Source: Bordetella sp. 02P26C-1 (GTDB lineage: Bacteria > Pseudomonadota > Gammaproteobacteria > Burkholderiales > Burkholderiaceae_B). Taken from it: a stretch of 64,000 nt of DNA. The notes under the pieces are model-generated. The model made no database searches and was not told where the DNA came from. It worked only from the letters and a program-made list of their open reading frames with translations. Of this stretch, positions 17,920-27,801 are shown piece by piece; position 1 is the stretch's first letter; each line of letters starts with the position of its first letter. A program made the translations under genes and the position numbers. The DNA lies in the NCBI RefSeq assembly GCF_009763255.1, contig NZ_WSJB01000001.1:124001-188000 (forward strand), written 5' to 3'.

Positions 17920-19413
17920 ATGTCTGGGTTTCGGGTTTTTGCGTGGTCGGAGGCAATAAGTTCGCCCGTGCGATGTGGCGCGCGGCGCGCGCTATCGCTG
18001 TGGACCGTGCTGGCAATCGCGTCGTGTGCGCCGCTGAAGGTGTTGGGGGCATCCGCTTTCGAAAATGTACAGCGCGCCCAGCGGGCTCAGGCTGGTGCCA
18101 CGTCGTCATACCGCGCCGTCATCGAACGTGCCGCCCAGGAAGGCATCGGCGTGCTGTCGCCGACCCAATCAATGCCCGTGGAGCCGCTGGCCGAGGTGCC
18201 CTATCAGGAGCTTTCACTCGACCCCTTGCCCTTCGATCCCCTGCCTTGCGATATGCGACCCTCGGAGGGGCTTACCGACGCTTCAGTACTGACTGATGGA
18301 CAATCGCCAAGCGACAATCAAACACCGCCCAAGAGCGCTGGCAACGGAGACAGCGAACTGAGTAGCGTGAGTGCTCTCGAAAGCGGTTCCACGACGCCAC
18401 AGGAGCCCGACGGCACGCAGGTCGCGGACGCTCAGCCAGCCCCGCTGCCGGTTGAATGCGCACACGTATTCCCGGATGTCTCGCCCACCCCGCCGCAGAC
18501 GTACAGCTTCGGTCTGGAGACCAGCGATGCGGGCCTGCATGAGCCCGTGGTCATCGTGACCCAAACCCGGTCGACGACGCATGCATGGTTTTCCACAGTT
18601 GGCTCGCAATATGGCTTTTCCTATAACGGCGGCGGCTGGACCTATCGCGACACCGTGGGGCCCACGGTAGCCCTGGGCAACCTGACGGCCAACGCGCCCG
18701 TCTGGGGCAGCACCGCGCCGATTGGCGGCCTGCAGTTGTCATCGGGCTGGAATGCCCAGTCCGAGGTGCTATCCCAAGGTGACCTCGCGTTTTCCTCGTC
18801 GGTCGGCCGCTTGAACTACACCGACACCTCTGCCTCGGCCGGGGCCATCGACTATGGCGCTACGGCTGGCAGCGGGTCATTCCGGTATGGCCTGACGCCC
18901 GCGCTCACCGTGGAAAGTCAGGTGCAAACCGCCCCGGATATGGCCACTCGTGGCCTGGGCACCACCTATGCCGCAGGCGACATCGGAACGTTCCGGTTGG
19001 GCGTGACGCGCAGTGAATTCGATCAGTCTGACGCCTGGCGTTATCGCTTGGGCTACAGCGTGAATCTGTCTGAATCTATCAGCCTTGCCGTGACCAACGA
19101 GCAGATTGATGCCGGCTTTGGCGATCTGTCGGTGTATCGCAATGGCGCCGCGGCCTCTCCCACCATGCGAAACACCATCGCCGCAGGCGTGCCGTTGCGC
19201 GGCGGGACGCTCACCGGGACCTACACCGGCACCCGGGAAAGCGGCATCGCCGTGGAACAGCGCTTCGGGTTGGAACACAGCCGTTTCGTCGCGCCAGGCG
19301 TCCGTTTGGCCTTGGGCGCGGACCGCGACGTGGTCACGGGTGATTACGAGATGCGCGCCGGAATCACGATGCCGGTGGACACCTTTATGCGCGGACGCTG
19401 GTTGCACTGGTAG
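17920..19413 (+). CDS. Orphan outer-membrane beta-barrel protein, usher-like
   Basis: A 497-residue exported protein with no named family. A hydrophobic export segment (ALSLWTVLAIASCAPLKVLGASA) lies unusually far in, near residues 27-50, so an internal start such as GTG at 17968 is possible. Residues about 80-190 are Pro/Ser/Thr-rich and acidic. From about 200 the sequence alternates like beta strands and resembles fimbrial-usher barrels (RYGLTPALTVESQ, WRYRLGYSVNLSESISLAVTN). It ends GRWLHW, with a terminal aromatic residue as expected for a BAM substrate. Classical ushers are about 850 residues with plug and chaperone-adaptor domains, which I cannot see here. No pilin or chaperone gene lies nearby. 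Confidence 0.7.
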   Translation: MSGFRVFAWSEAISSPVRCGARRALSLWTVLAIASCAPLKVLGASAFENVQRAQRAQAGATSSYRAVIERAAQEGIGVLSPTQSMPVEPLAEVPYQELSLDPLPFDPLPCDMRPSEGLTDASVLTDGQSPSDNQTPPKSAGNGDSELSSVSALESGSTTPQEPDGTQVADAQPAPLPVECAHVFPDVSPTPPQTYSFGLETSDAGLHEPVVIVTQTRSTTHAWFSTVGSQYGFSYNGGGWTYRDTVGPTVALGNLTANAPVWGSTAPIGGLQLSSGWNAQSEVLSQGDLAFSSSVGRLNYTDTSASAGAIDYGATAGSGSFRYGLTPALTVESQVQTAPDMATRGLGTTYAAGDIGTFRLGVTRSEFDQSDAWRYRLGYSVNLSESISLAVTNEQIDAGFGDLSVYRNGAAASPTMRNTIAAGVPLRGGTLTGTYTGTRESGIAVEQRFGLEHSRFVAPGVRLALGADRDVVTGDYEMRAGITMPVDTFMRGRWLHW

Positions 19414-19493
19414 CGGGACGTTTTTGCGCACCCTAAACCCCGCCGATATCAATGCGGCTTAAAATCCCCGCATGACGTTTTCTGCCCACCCCC

Positions 19494-21308
19494 ATGTCTG
19501 ACCCGCGCGCCCAGGAAGTCCTGCAGCGCGTTTTCGGTTACGAATCCTTCCGCGGCGACCAGCAGGCCATCGTCGATCATGTGATCAGAGGTGGGGACGC
19601 GCTCGTGCTCATGCCCACGGGCGGCGGCAAATCGCTGTGCTATCAGGTGCCGGCGCTGGTGCGCGAAGGCACGGGCATCGTGGTGTCCCCGCTGATCGCC
19701 TTGATGCAGGACCAAGTCGATGCGCTGACCGAACTGGGCGTGCGCGCCGCGTTTCTCAATTCCACCCAGGACTGGCGCGTCGCACGCGAGGTCGAGCAGG
19801 CCTTTATCAATGGCGAGCTCGATCTGCTGTACGTGGCGCCCGAGCGCCTGTTGACCGATCGCTGTCTTCAGTTGCTGGAACGCGGTCGCATTGCGTTGTT
19901 CGCCATCGACGAAGCGCACTGTGTGTCGCAATGGGGGCATGATTTCCGTCCGGAATACCTGGGCCTGTCGATGCTGCACGAGCGCTGGCCCGATGTGCCG
20001 CGCATTGCGTTGACGGCCACGGCGACGGCGGCCACTCGCGTCGAGATTGCCCAGCGCCTGGCGCTGGATCAGGCCGAACACTTCGTTGCCAGCTTCGACC
20101 GGCCGAATATCCGCTATCGCATCGTTGAAAAAAACGAAGTACGGCGGCAGTTGCTCGATTTGATCCAGAACGAGCACGAGGGCGATTCGGGCGTGGTGTA
20201 TTGCCTCTCGCGCGCCCGCGTGGAAGAAACGGCGGACTTTCTCTGTCAGCATGGCATCAACGCCTTGCCGTATCACGCCGGGCTTAGCACCACGGTGCGT
20301 GCCGACAATCAGTCGCGGTTCCTGCGCGAAGACGGGGTCGTGATGGTGGCCACGATTGCTTTTGGCATGGGGATCGACAAACCCGATGTGCGTTTCGTCG
20401 CGCACATCGATCTACCCAAGTCGGTCGAGGGCTATTACCAGGAAACAGGGCGTGCCGGGCGCGACGGCTTGCCGGCGACTGCCTGGCTGGCCTACGGTTT
20501 ATCGGACGTTGTGCAACAGCGCCGCATGATCGACGAGTCGCAGGGCGATGATGCTTATCGTCGCCGCCTGGGGCAGCAGCTCGACGCGATGCTCGGCCTG
20601 TGCGAGACGGTCGAATGCCGTCGCGTGCGCCTGCTCGCTTATTTTGGTCAGACCATCAGCGCCTGCGGCAACTGCGATGTCTGTCTCGATCCACCGCAAG
20701 CTTGGGACGGCACGGTCGCCGCGCAAAAAGTGTTGTCGGCCGTTTACCGTCTTTGGAAAGAACGCGGCCAGCGTTATGGCGCGGGGCACATCATCGACAT
20801 CCTGCGCGGCAAAAGCACCGACCGCACGCGTCAGCACGATCATGAATCGCTCAGCGTGTTCGGCGTGGGCGCCGATCTGTCGGAAAACGCTTGGCGGGGA
20901 GTGTTACGCCAACTGCTGGCGCAAGGCCTGCTTGCCGTGGACCACGAAGGCTACGGCACGCTCGCCCTGACCGAAGGCAGCCGCGCGATCTTGAAAGGCG
21001 AGCGCCAGCTGATGCTGCGCCGCGAACCGGAACGCAAAGCGCGCGGCTCCAAATCCACGGGGCGCACCCGCGCCCCGGTCATTGATCTGCCGCCCGAGGC
21101 CATGCCCTTGTTCAATGCGCTGCGTAACTGGCGCGGCGAGGTGGCAAAGAATAACGGCGTGCCGGCTTATGTGATTTTTCACGACGCGACGTTGCGAGAA
21201 ATCGCCTTGGCGCGACCGTCATCGATGGACGAGCTCGGGCATATCAGCGGTGTCGGCGTGCGCAAGCTCGAAGCCTACGGCAACGATATCTTGCGCCTCG
21301 TGGAATAA
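19494..21308 (+). CDS. recQ: ATP-dependent DNA helicase RecQ
   Basis: A 604-residue RecQ helicase. Motif 0/I ([25 protein letters not shown]), DEAH box ([19 protein letters not shown]), motif VI ([12 protein letters not shown]), the zinc-binding Cys cluster (CGNCDVC), the winged helix and a C-terminal HRDC domain ([29 protein letters not shown]) are all in order. It unwinds DNA 3' to 5' in recombination and fork repair. The neighbouring convergent gene ruvB ends 12 bases away. Confidence 0.97.
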   Translation: MSDPRAQEVLQRVFGYESFRGDQQAIVDHVIRGGDALVLMPTGGGKSLCYQVPALVREGTGIVVSPLIALMQDQVDALTELGVRAAFLNSTQDWRVAREVEQAFINGELDLLYVAPERLLTDRCLQLLERGRIALFAIDEAHCVSQWGHDFRPEYLGLSMLHERWPDVPRIALTATATAATRVEIAQRLALDQAEHFVASFDRPNIRYRIVEKNEVRRQLLDLIQNEHEGDSGVVYCLSRARVEETADFLCQHGINALPYHAGLSTTVRADNQSRFLREDGVVMVATIAFGMGIDKPDVRFVAHIDLPKSVEGYYQETGRAGRDGLPATAWLAYGLSDVVQQRRMIDESQGDDAYRRRLGQQLDAMLGLCETVECRRVRLLAYFGQTISACGNCDVCLDPPQAWDGTVAAQKVLSAVYRLWKERGQRYGAGHIIDILRGKSTDRTRQHDHESLSVFGVGADLSENAWRGVLRQLLAQGLLAVDHEGYGTLALTEGSRAILKGERQLMLRREPERKARGSKSTGRTRAPVIDLPPEAMPLFNALRNWRGEVAKNNGVPAYVIFHDATLREIALARPSSMDELGHISGVGVRKLEAYGNDILRLVE

Positions 21309-21320
21309 GCGGCTGCTTCC

Positions 21321-22382
21321 TTACTTGCTAAACAAATCCGCGCTCTGTGACGGCGGCGTCAGGCCCAGATGCCGCCAGGTCGTCAAGGTCGCCGTACGGC
21401 CACGCGGCGTGCGCTGCAGATACCCATGCTGAATCAGATACGGCTCGATTACGTCTTCGATCGTGTCGCGTTCCTCGCCAATCGCGGCGGCCAGACTATC
21501 CACGCCAACCGGGCCACCGTCGAATTTATGCACGATGGCTTCGAGTAGCTTGCGGTCCATCAGATCCAGACCCTGCGGGTCGACTTCCAGCATCGCCAAC
21601 GCCCGCCCTGCGGAATCCGCATCGATCACGCCCTGGGCCTTCACCTCGGCATAGTCGCGCACGCGGCGTAGCAGTCGGTTCGCAATACGGGGCGTGCCAC
21701 GCGCCCGGCGCGCGACCTCGGCGGCGCCATCCGGTGTGATCTCGGCATTGAGCAGCCCCGCACTACGCGTGACAATGCGCGTCAAATCGTCGGCGTTATA
21801 AAACTCCAAGCGCGAGACAATCCCGAATCGGTCTCGCAACGGATTCGTCAGCATGCCCGCGCGCGTGGTTGCACCCACCAGCGTGAACGGTTGCAGATCC
21901 AGCTTCACGCTACGCGCGGCGGGACCCTCGCCGATCAAAATATCAATCTGAAAATCTTCCAGCGCCGGATACAGTATTTCCTCGACCACGGGCGAGAGTC
22001 GATGAATCTCGTCGATGAACAACACATCGTTTTTTTCCAGATTCGTCAACAACGCTGCCAGATCCCCCGGCCGCTCCAATACCGGTCCCGAGGTCTGGCG
22101 TAACTGCACCCCCATCTCATGCGCGATGATGTGCGCGAGCGTCGTCTTGCCCAGCCCCGGCGGGCCGAACAGCAGCACATGATCCAAAGCCTCGCCACGC
22201 TTGCGCGCCGCGGAAATAAAGATCTCCAGCTGTTCACGCGCGCGCTGCTGACCGACATACTCTTGCAGCGCCTTGGGGCGCAACGCGCGTTCGATCGATT
22301 CCTCGTTGGGCGAAACCGGTTGTGGCGTCACCAAGCGGGGGGCGGAGGGCAGGGAAGAGAGCGAGTCAGACTGGATGGCCAT
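21321..22382 (-). CDS. ruvB: Holliday junction branch-migration helicase RuvB
   Basis: A 353-residue AAA+ motor. Walker A is [15 protein letters not shown], Walker [11 protein letters not shown], sensor 1 LVGATTRAG, and the C-terminal winged helix reads [12 protein letters not shown]. RuvB hexamers drive branch migration on RuvA-bound junctions. It is separated from ruvA by a gene on the opposite strand, so the usual ruvCAB run is interrupted. Confidence 0.97.
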   Translation of the reverse strand: MAIQSDSLSSLPSAPRLVTPQPVSPNEESIERALRPKALQEYVGQQRAREQLEIFISAARKRGEALDHVLLFGPPGLGKTTLAHIIAHEMGVQLRQTSGPVLERPGDLAALLTNLEKNDVLFIDEIHRLSPVVEEILYPALEDFQIDILIGEGPAARSVKLDLQPFTLVGATTRAGMLTNPLRDRFGIVSRLEFYNADDLTRIVTRSAGLLNAEITPDGAAEVARRARGTPRIANRLLRRVRDYAEVKAQGVIDADSAGRALAMLEVDPQGLDLMDRKLLEAIVHKFDGGPVGVDSLAAAIGEERDTIEDVIEPYLIQHGYLQRTPRGRTATLTTWRHLGLTPPSQSADLFSK

Positions 22383-22515
22383 AATTCAGAATATGCGGGC
22401 TGTCGCGGCGCAAACGGTCAAAATCAAAAACCGCGCCAGCGACTGGACATCGTACACCACGCGGCCGAACTGCAGATATCATGGCAAGTTGCGTTAACTG
22501 CTCCCAGGAAGCCTC

Positions 22516-23481
22516 ATGTCAGCCGTACTGCCTACTTACGAAGACGTCGTCCGCGCCAGCGAAATCCTCAATGGCGTTGCCCATCGCACGCCGGTGCTGA
22601 CTTCCACCACCGCCAACGCGCGCACCGGTGCCGAGATCTTCTTTAAATGCGAGAACTTCCAGCGCATGGGCGCGTTCAAGTTCCGGGGCGGCTACCACTC
22701 GATCGCCCGCCTGACGCCAGAACAGCGCGCCGCGGGCGTGGTCACGTTTTCCTCGGGTAACCATGCCCAGGCCATCGCGCTAGGCGCGCGGGAACTGGGC
22801 GTGCGCGCCACCATCATCATGCCGCTGGACGCCCCCGCCGCTAAACGCGCGGCAACCGAAGGCTATGGCGGTCACGTGGTGACCTACGACCGCTACACCG
22901 AAGACCGCGAAGCCGTCGCGCGCCGCATTCAAGAGGAAACCGGCGCGACGCTGATCCCGCCTTACGATCATGCCGACGTCATCGCCGGGCAGGGCACGGC
23001 GGCCAAGGAATTGTTCGAAGAAGTCGGCGAGCTAGATCTGCTGTTCGTTTGTCTTGGCGGCGGTGGCTTGTTGGCCGGTTCCACGCTGGCCGCTCAGGCG
23101 CTGAGCCCCAATTGCCAAGTCTATGGTGTAGAGCCCCAGGCCGGTAACGACGGGCAGCAATCGCTGCGCAAGGGCGAGATCGTCCGCATTCCCGCGCCCA
23201 AATCGCTGGCCGACGGGGCCGTCACGACGCACTTGGGCAATTTGACCTTCGCCATCATCAAAGCCGGTGTCAAAGACATCGTCACCGTCACCGACGAGCA
23301 GCTCGTCAACACGATGAAGTTCTTTGCCGAACGCATGAAAATGGTGGTGGAACCGACAGGTTGCCTGGCTTCGGCCGCCGCGCTCGATCAGGTCGTGCCG
23401 GTGCAAGGTAAGCGCGTGGGCGTGATCATCAGTGGCGGCAACGTGGATCTGGCCGCCTACGCCAAGCTGCTGGCTGCTTAA
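22516..23481 (+). CDS. PLP-dependent threonine/hydroxyaspartate ammonia-lyase family protein
   Basis: A 321-residue fold-type II PLP enzyme. The Schiff-base lysine is Lys55 in MGAFKFRGG, the substrate loop is SSGNHAQA, the phosphate-binding loop is LGGGGLLAGS, and the C-terminal segment is SGGNVDL. The FKFRGGYHSI context is typical of threo-3-hydroxyaspartate ammonia-lyase, serine racemase and catabolic threonine dehydratase. No C-terminal ACT regulatory domain is present, so it is not the biosynthetic IlvA. It lies convergent to ruvA with stop codons touching, and divergent from ruvB. The exact substrate is uncertain. Confidence 0.88.
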   Translation: MSAVLPTYEDVVRASEILNGVAHRTPVLTSTTANARTGAEIFFKCENFQRMGAFKFRGGYHSIARLTPEQRAAGVVTFSSGNHAQAIALGARELGVRATIIMPLDAPAAKRAATEGYGGHVVTYDRYTEDREAVARRIQEETGATLIPPYDHADVIAGQGTAAKELFEEVGELDLLFVCLGGGGLLAGSTLAAQALSPNCQVYGVEPQAGNDGQQSLRKGEIVRIPAPKSLADGAVTTHLGNLTFAIIKAGVKDIVTVTDEQLVNTMKFFAERMKMVVEPTGCLASAAALDQVVPVQGKRVGVIISGGNVDLAAYAKLLAA

Positions 23482-24054
23482 TCAACGCACCAGGGATTTA
23501 AGCGCCAGCCGGATACCATCCGACACGCTGGTGCCTTCGGGCAGGGCTTTCAGCGCAGTGCGCGATTCCTTGTCCGAATAACCCAGGGCCAACAGCGCAT
23601 TCAGAATGTCGGATTGCGCATCGGGCACCGGTTGAACCGTCGTGCCCAGATCGGCGCCGAGCTTGCCGCGCATTTCCAATAGCAGCCGTTCGGCGGTTTT
23701 TTTGCCTATACCCGGCACTCGCGTCAACCTGCCGGATTCCTGCAAGGTAATGGCCTGGGCCAGTTCGCTGACCGACAGACCCGACAACACCGACAGTGCC
23801 GTCCGCGCGCCGATGCCACTGACCTTGATCAGCTCGCGAAACGCACTGCGTTCATTCGCGCTGGCAAAGCCGTAAAGAATATGCGCGTCTTCGCGCACCG
23901 TCAGATGCGTGTACAGGGTCACGCGTGAACCCAGCTCCGGCAATCCATACAAGGTGCTCATCGGAACTTCGATGTCGTAACCCACGCCGTTGACGTCAAC
24001 ACACAGGGTGGGCGGTTGTTTCTCGATCAAGGTTCCAGTAATGCGTCCGATCAT
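23482..24054 (-). CDS. ruvA: Holliday junction binding protein RuvA
   Basis: A 190-residue RuvA. Domain I is the OB fold ([23 protein letters not shown]). Domain II has tandem helix-hairpin-helix motifs ([35 protein letters not shown]). Domain III is the RuvB-binding helix bundle ([18 protein letters not shown]). The ATG at 24054 matches the universal MIGR start; an in-frame ATG at 24075 would add 7 atypical residues. Confidence 0.96.
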   Translation of the reverse strand: MIGRITGTLIEKQPPTLCVDVNGVGYDIEVPMSTLYGLPELGSRVTLYTHLTVREDAHILYGFASANERSAFRELIKVSGIGARTALSVLSGLSVSELAQAITLQESGRLTRVPGIGKKTAERLLLEMRGKLGADLGTTVQPVPDAQSDILNALLALGYSDKESRTALKALPEGTSVSDGIRLALKSLVR

Positions 24055-24222
24055 GGTGCGAAAGCCAGCAAACAAAAAATAGGAAACGTGCGCAATGTCG
24101 CACGGCTTGCGGCCATTCTACGCGGGATCATCCACCGGATTACGTCAGGCTCGCCGACATATCGTGCGGCGTGAGCGGTTGCGGCTTACGCAACCGTTAC
24201 GCCCGTACCAACTTACCGGTCA

Positions 24223-24777
24223 TCAGCCAACGACCCGTCCGGCACGCACGCGCGCACGGCCACTGCCAACCATGATCGCCGCTTCGGACAGGTTGCTCAA
24301 TCGCGCTTGCAACGGCCCCACGTGGGCATGGCAAATCGCGCAGGCCAGCGCATCGGCGGAGTCAGGCGCGGGCGTGCCATCCAACGACAACAATTGCTGC
24401 ACCATCATCTGCACTTGTTCTTTTGCCGCGCGGCCGGTGCCGACCACGGCTTTCTTGATTTGCAGCGCCGTATATTCATGCACCGCCAACTGGCTATCGG
24501 CCAGCGCGCACAGCGCCGCGCCACGCGCCTGTCCCAGCAATAGTGTGGATTGCGGGTTGGTATTCAAAAACACGATTTCCAACGCCGCCACGTCAGGCTG
24601 CGTCTCGCGCGCCACCTGACGCAGATTGTCCAGTATGACTTTCAAGCGTTCCGGCAGCGACAGCGCCGGCGGCACCACGATGGTGCCGCTCGCGACATAA
24701 CGCAGCCGCATACCCTCGACATCGATCACACCGAAACCGGTGCGCCGCAGGCCGGGATCAATGCCGAGGACGCGCAT
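24223..24777 (-). CDS. ruvC: Holliday junction resolvase RuvC
   Basis: A 184-residue RNase H-fold resolvase starting [17 protein letters not shown], with the first catalytic Asp in GIDPG, a Glu in AALEIVFLN and the final acidic pair in [13 protein letters not shown]. It nicks junctions symmetrically together with RuvAB. Its ATG overlaps the purH stop (TGATG on the minus strand), so it is translationally coupled to purH. Confidence 0.97.
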   Translation of the reverse strand: MRVLGIDPGLRRTGFGVIDVEGMRLRYVASGTIVVPPALSLPERLKVILDNLRQVARETQPDVAALEIVFLNTNPQSTLLLGQARGAALCALADSQLAVHEYTALQIKKAVVGTGRAAKEQVQMMVQQLLSLDGTPAPDSADALACAICHAHVGPLQARLSNLSEAAIMVGSGRARVRAGRVVG

Positions 24778-26366
24778 CAGTGACGGAAATGACGCGTGCC
24801 GGTCAGAACCATGGCGATGCCATGTTCATCGGCGGCGGCAATCACTTCGTCATCGCGCACGCTGCCGCCCGGCTGGATCACGCAAGTCGCGCCAGCGGCG
24901 ACCACCACATCCAAACCATCGCGGAACGGGAAGAACGCATCCGACGCCACGGCCGAGCCTTGCAGCGACAGACCGGCGTTTGCTGCCTTGATCGAGGCAA
25001 TGCGCGCGGAATCGACACGGCTCATCTGACCCGCGCCCACGCCCAGCGTCATCCCGCATCCCACGAACACGATGGCGTTGGACTTGACGTACTTGGCGAC
25101 CTTCCAGGCGAATGCCAGGTCGTTCATTTCCTGCTCGGTGGGCTGACGCTTGGTCACCACCTTCAACGCGTCGCGCGGCACTTGGAAAGCATCCGGCGTC
25201 TGAACGAGCCAGCCACCGCCCACACGCTTGATGTCGAACTCGTTCTGGCCGGCGCCCATGGGCACTTCCAGCACACGCACATTCTTCTTGGCGGCCAACA
25301 CGGCCAGCGCCGCGCCGTCGTACGCGGGCGCCAACAGGACTTCCAGGAACTGGCTGCTGACGGCTTCCGCGGTGGCCGCATCGACCGGGCGGTTGAACGC
25401 GATGATGCCGCCGAAGGCCGAGGTCGGGTCGGTCTTGAACGCCTGTTGATAGGCATGCAGCGTGTCTTGCGCGATGGCCACGCCGCAAGGATTGGCGTGC
25501 TTGACGATCACGCAAGCCGGCGCGTCGAAACTGCGCACGCATTCCCACGCCGCATCCGCGTCGGCGATGTTGTTGTAGGACAGCTCTTTGCCCTGCAGCT
25601 GACGATAGTTGCCCAGCAGACCGGCGGGTCGCTTGGCGTCCACATAGAAGGCCGCTTTCTGATGCGGGTTCTCGCCATAGCGCAGTTCCTGCACCTGCTG
25701 CACTTGCACCGTCAGCGTGCGCGGGAAATCGGCACGGGCGGGCGTGGCTTCCTGGGCAGGAGCGGGCTCGGTCAGGCTGGTCAGGTACGCGGCGATCGCG
25801 CCGTCATACGAGGCAGTGTGCGCATAGGTCTTGGCAGCCAGCTCCAGGCGCAGCGCGTAGGAGGTGCTACCGGTCTGATCGATTTCCTGCAGCACGCGCG
25901 AATAGTCGGCCGGGTCGATCACGACCGTGACGCCGCCGGCGTCCGTGCCGTGGTTCTTGGCAGCCGCGCGCAGCATCGCCGGGCCACCGATATCGATGTT
26001 TTCCACGGCATCGGCAAACGTGCAATCCGGCTTCGCAATGGTTTCGCGGAACGGATACAGGTTGACCACCAGCATGTCGATGCGGTCGATGCCATGCTCG
26101 GCAATGGTGTCCAAATGTTCGGCGCTGTCACGGCGCGCCAACAGGCCGCCGTGGATCTTCGGGTGCAGCGTCTTGACGCGACCATCGAGGATCTCCGGTG
26201 AACCCGTGTGGGCGGCGACTTCGGTGACGGTCAGGCCGGAGTCGGCCAGCAGGCGAGCCGTACCCCCGGTCGAGAGCAGACGGACACCGCGCGCGGCCAG
26301 CGCGCGGGCAAATTCAACGATGCCGGTCTTGTCGGACACCGAGAGCAGGGCAGTTTCGATTTTCAT
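24777..26366 (-). CDS. purH: Bifunctional AICAR transformylase / IMP cyclohydrolase
   Basis: A 529-residue PurH for the last two steps of purine synthesis. The N-terminal MGS-like IMP cyclohydrolase domain ([28 protein letters not shown]) is followed by the AICAR formyltransferase domain with [23 protein letters not shown] and the end [10 protein letters not shown]. Length and motif order match the family. It follows fis by 55 bases and leads into ruvC. Confidence 0.97.
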   Translation of the reverse strand: MKIETALLSVSDKTGIVEFARALAARGVRLLSTGGTARLLADSGLTVTEVAAHTGSPEILDGRVKTLHPKIHGGLLARRDSAEHLDTIAEHGIDRIDMLVVNLYPFRETIAKPDCTFADAVENIDIGGPAMLRAAAKNHGTDAGGVTVVIDPADYSRVLQEIDQTGSTSYALRLELAAKTYAHTASYDGAIAAYLTSLTEPAPAQEATPARADFPRTLTVQVQQVQELRYGENPHQKAAFYVDAKRPAGLLGNYRQLQGKELSYNNIADADAAWECVRSFDAPACVIVKHANPCGVAIAQDTLHAYQQAFKTDPTSAFGGIIAFNRPVDAATAEAVSSQFLEVLLAPAYDGAALAVLAAKKNVRVLEVPMGAGQNEFDIKRVGGGWLVQTPDAFQVPRDALKVVTKRQPTEQEMNDLAFAWKVAKYVKSNAIVFVGCGMTLGVGAGQMSRVDSARIASIKAANAGLSLQGSAVASDAFFPFRDGLDVVVAAGATCVIQPGGSVRDDEVIAAADEHGIAMVLTGTRHFRH

Positions 26367-26421
26367 GTTGACGGTTGATAACGAGGAAAGCGTTCAGGGC
26401 CGAGGCACGCGCGGGCGAGGA

Positions 26422-26661
26422 TTACGGCTGGATGTTGTGCGCCTGGAGTTTCTTGCGCAGCGTGTTGCGAGTAATGCCCAGAATCTCGGAAGCGCGCGAC
26501 TGATTGCCGCCCGAACGTTCCAATGCGACTTCGAGCACCGGGCGTTCGACGCAGCGCATCACCATTTCCCACATATCGTGGGGTTCGGAGTCGCCCAGAT
26601 CTTCGAAATAGCGCGCCAGACTGGCGCGCACGCAATCTTCCAGGACATCGTTCTTGCTCAT
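26422..26661 (-). CDS. fis: DNA-binding protein Fis
   Basis: A 79-residue Fis-type protein. The acidic N-terminal part (MSKNDVLEDCVRASLARYFEDLG) is followed by the dimerisation helices and the helix-turn-helix NQSRASEILGITRNTLRKKL. The ATG at 26661 gives the length typical of beta-proteobacterial Fis. A GTG at 26700 overlapping the dusB stop would add 13 residues and is less likely. As in E. coli it follows dusB, which supports the identity. Fis bends DNA and activates growth-related promoters. Confidence 0.93.
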   Translation of the reverse strand: MSKNDVLEDCVRASLARYFEDLGDSEPHDMWEMVMRCVERPVLEVALERSGGNQSRASEILGITRNTLRKKLQAHNIQP

Positions 26662-26696
26662 TTTGTACAGATTTATAGGTAGAGGTGGGAGGCGGA

Positions 26697-27728
26697 TCAC
26701 GCCGCCATCAGCGGTTGCTCAGCCGGTGCCGGGTGTGCCGGACCGCTAAGAGCGAGTTGGTTGAACCAGTCCGACACCGCTCGCCATTGATCGCGAGTGT
26801 TGTCGATCTGATTCATGTGGTCGCGGAAGTCGTCTGCGCCGGGCAGACCTTCCACGTACCAGCCGATATGTTTACGTGCCGAGCGTACACCGGTGTGTTC
26901 ACCGTAAAAACGGTAGTGGTCATCCAGATGCTCCAGCAAAAGATCGCGCAGTTCCTCGTAAGAGGGGGGCGCCAGCGTCTCGCCCGTGCGCAAGTAGTGG
27001 TCGATTTCGCGGAAAATCCACGGATTGCCCTGCGCGGCACGCCCGATCATCACGGCGTCGGCGCCGGTATAGTCCAGCACATAGCGGGCCTTTTGCGGGG
27101 AGTCGATGTCCCCGTTAGCCACCACGGGAATGGAAATCTCGGCCTTGACCGCGCGTATCGTGTCGTACTCGGCTTCGCCCGTGTACAGATCCGCGCGTGT
27201 GCGCCCATGCAGCGCGAGGGCGGCAATGCCGGCTTCCTCGGCGCGACGGGCCACGCGCAATGCGTTACGGTGTTCGCGGTCCCAGCCGGTACGGGTCTTG
27301 AGCGTGACCGGCACGCCCAAGGGCGCACAGGCGGCGACCACCGCATCCAGGATGCGCGCCACCAGATCCTCGTCACGCAGCAGCGCCGAACCCGAGGCCA
27401 GATTACAGACCTTCTTCGCCGGACAGCCCATGTTGATATCGATAATGCGCGCGCCACGCTGGGCGTTGAACACGGCCGCCTCGGCCATCATGGCCGGATC
27501 GGCGCCGGCGATTTGCACCGCCACGGGCGCGATCTCGCCTTCATGATTCAGCCGGCGCGAGGTCTTGACGCTATCCCACAGGCGGGGATTGCTCGCCGCC
27601 ATCTCGGACACGGCATAGCCCGCGCCCAACCGTTTGCATAATTGACGGAAAGGGCGATCCGTCACCCCCGCCATGGGGGCGACCAGAACATTGTTGGGAA
27701 GCGTCCACGGGCCGATGCGCATGCGCAC
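26697..27728 (-). CDS. dusB: tRNA-dihydrouridine synthase B
   Basis: A 343-residue FMN TIM-barrel enzyme. It has the flavin-binding start VLVAPMAGVTDRPFRQLC, the catalytic Cys in NMGCPAKKVCN, the LKTRTGWD strand, HGRTRADLYTG and the phosphate-binding IGRAAQGNPWIF. It reduces uridine in tRNA D-loops. The DusB assignment rests on the dusB-fis arrangement and the sequence. It ends 35 bases before the fis start used here. Confidence 0.94.
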   Translation of the reverse strand: MRMRIGPWTLPNNVLVAPMAGVTDRPFRQLCKRLGAGYAVSEMAASNPRLWDSVKTSRRLNHEGEIAPVAVQIAGADPAMMAEAAVFNAQRGARIIDINMGCPAKKVCNLASGSALLRDEDLVARILDAVVAACAPLGVPVTLKTRTGWDREHRNALRVARRAEEAGIAALALHGRTRADLYTGEAEYDTIRAVKAEISIPVVANGDIDSPQKARYVLDYTGADAVMIGRAAQGNPWIFREIDHYLRTGETLAPPSYEELRDLLLEHLDDHYRFYGEHTGVRSARKHIGWYVEGLPGADDFRDHMNQIDNTRDQWRAVSDWFNQLALSGPAHPAPAEQPLMAA

Positions 27729-27801
27729 ATTTTAACCGACGGCGAGTGGGGCATTTTTTGGGGTCGAATACGGCCCTTATTTCGGTCTTCGCCTAGCCCG
27801 A

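Noticed and set aside
24780-26201. 473-codon plus-strand frame opposite purH
   Set aside because: It mirrors the purH coding frame, has a shadow-type composition and no family resemblance.
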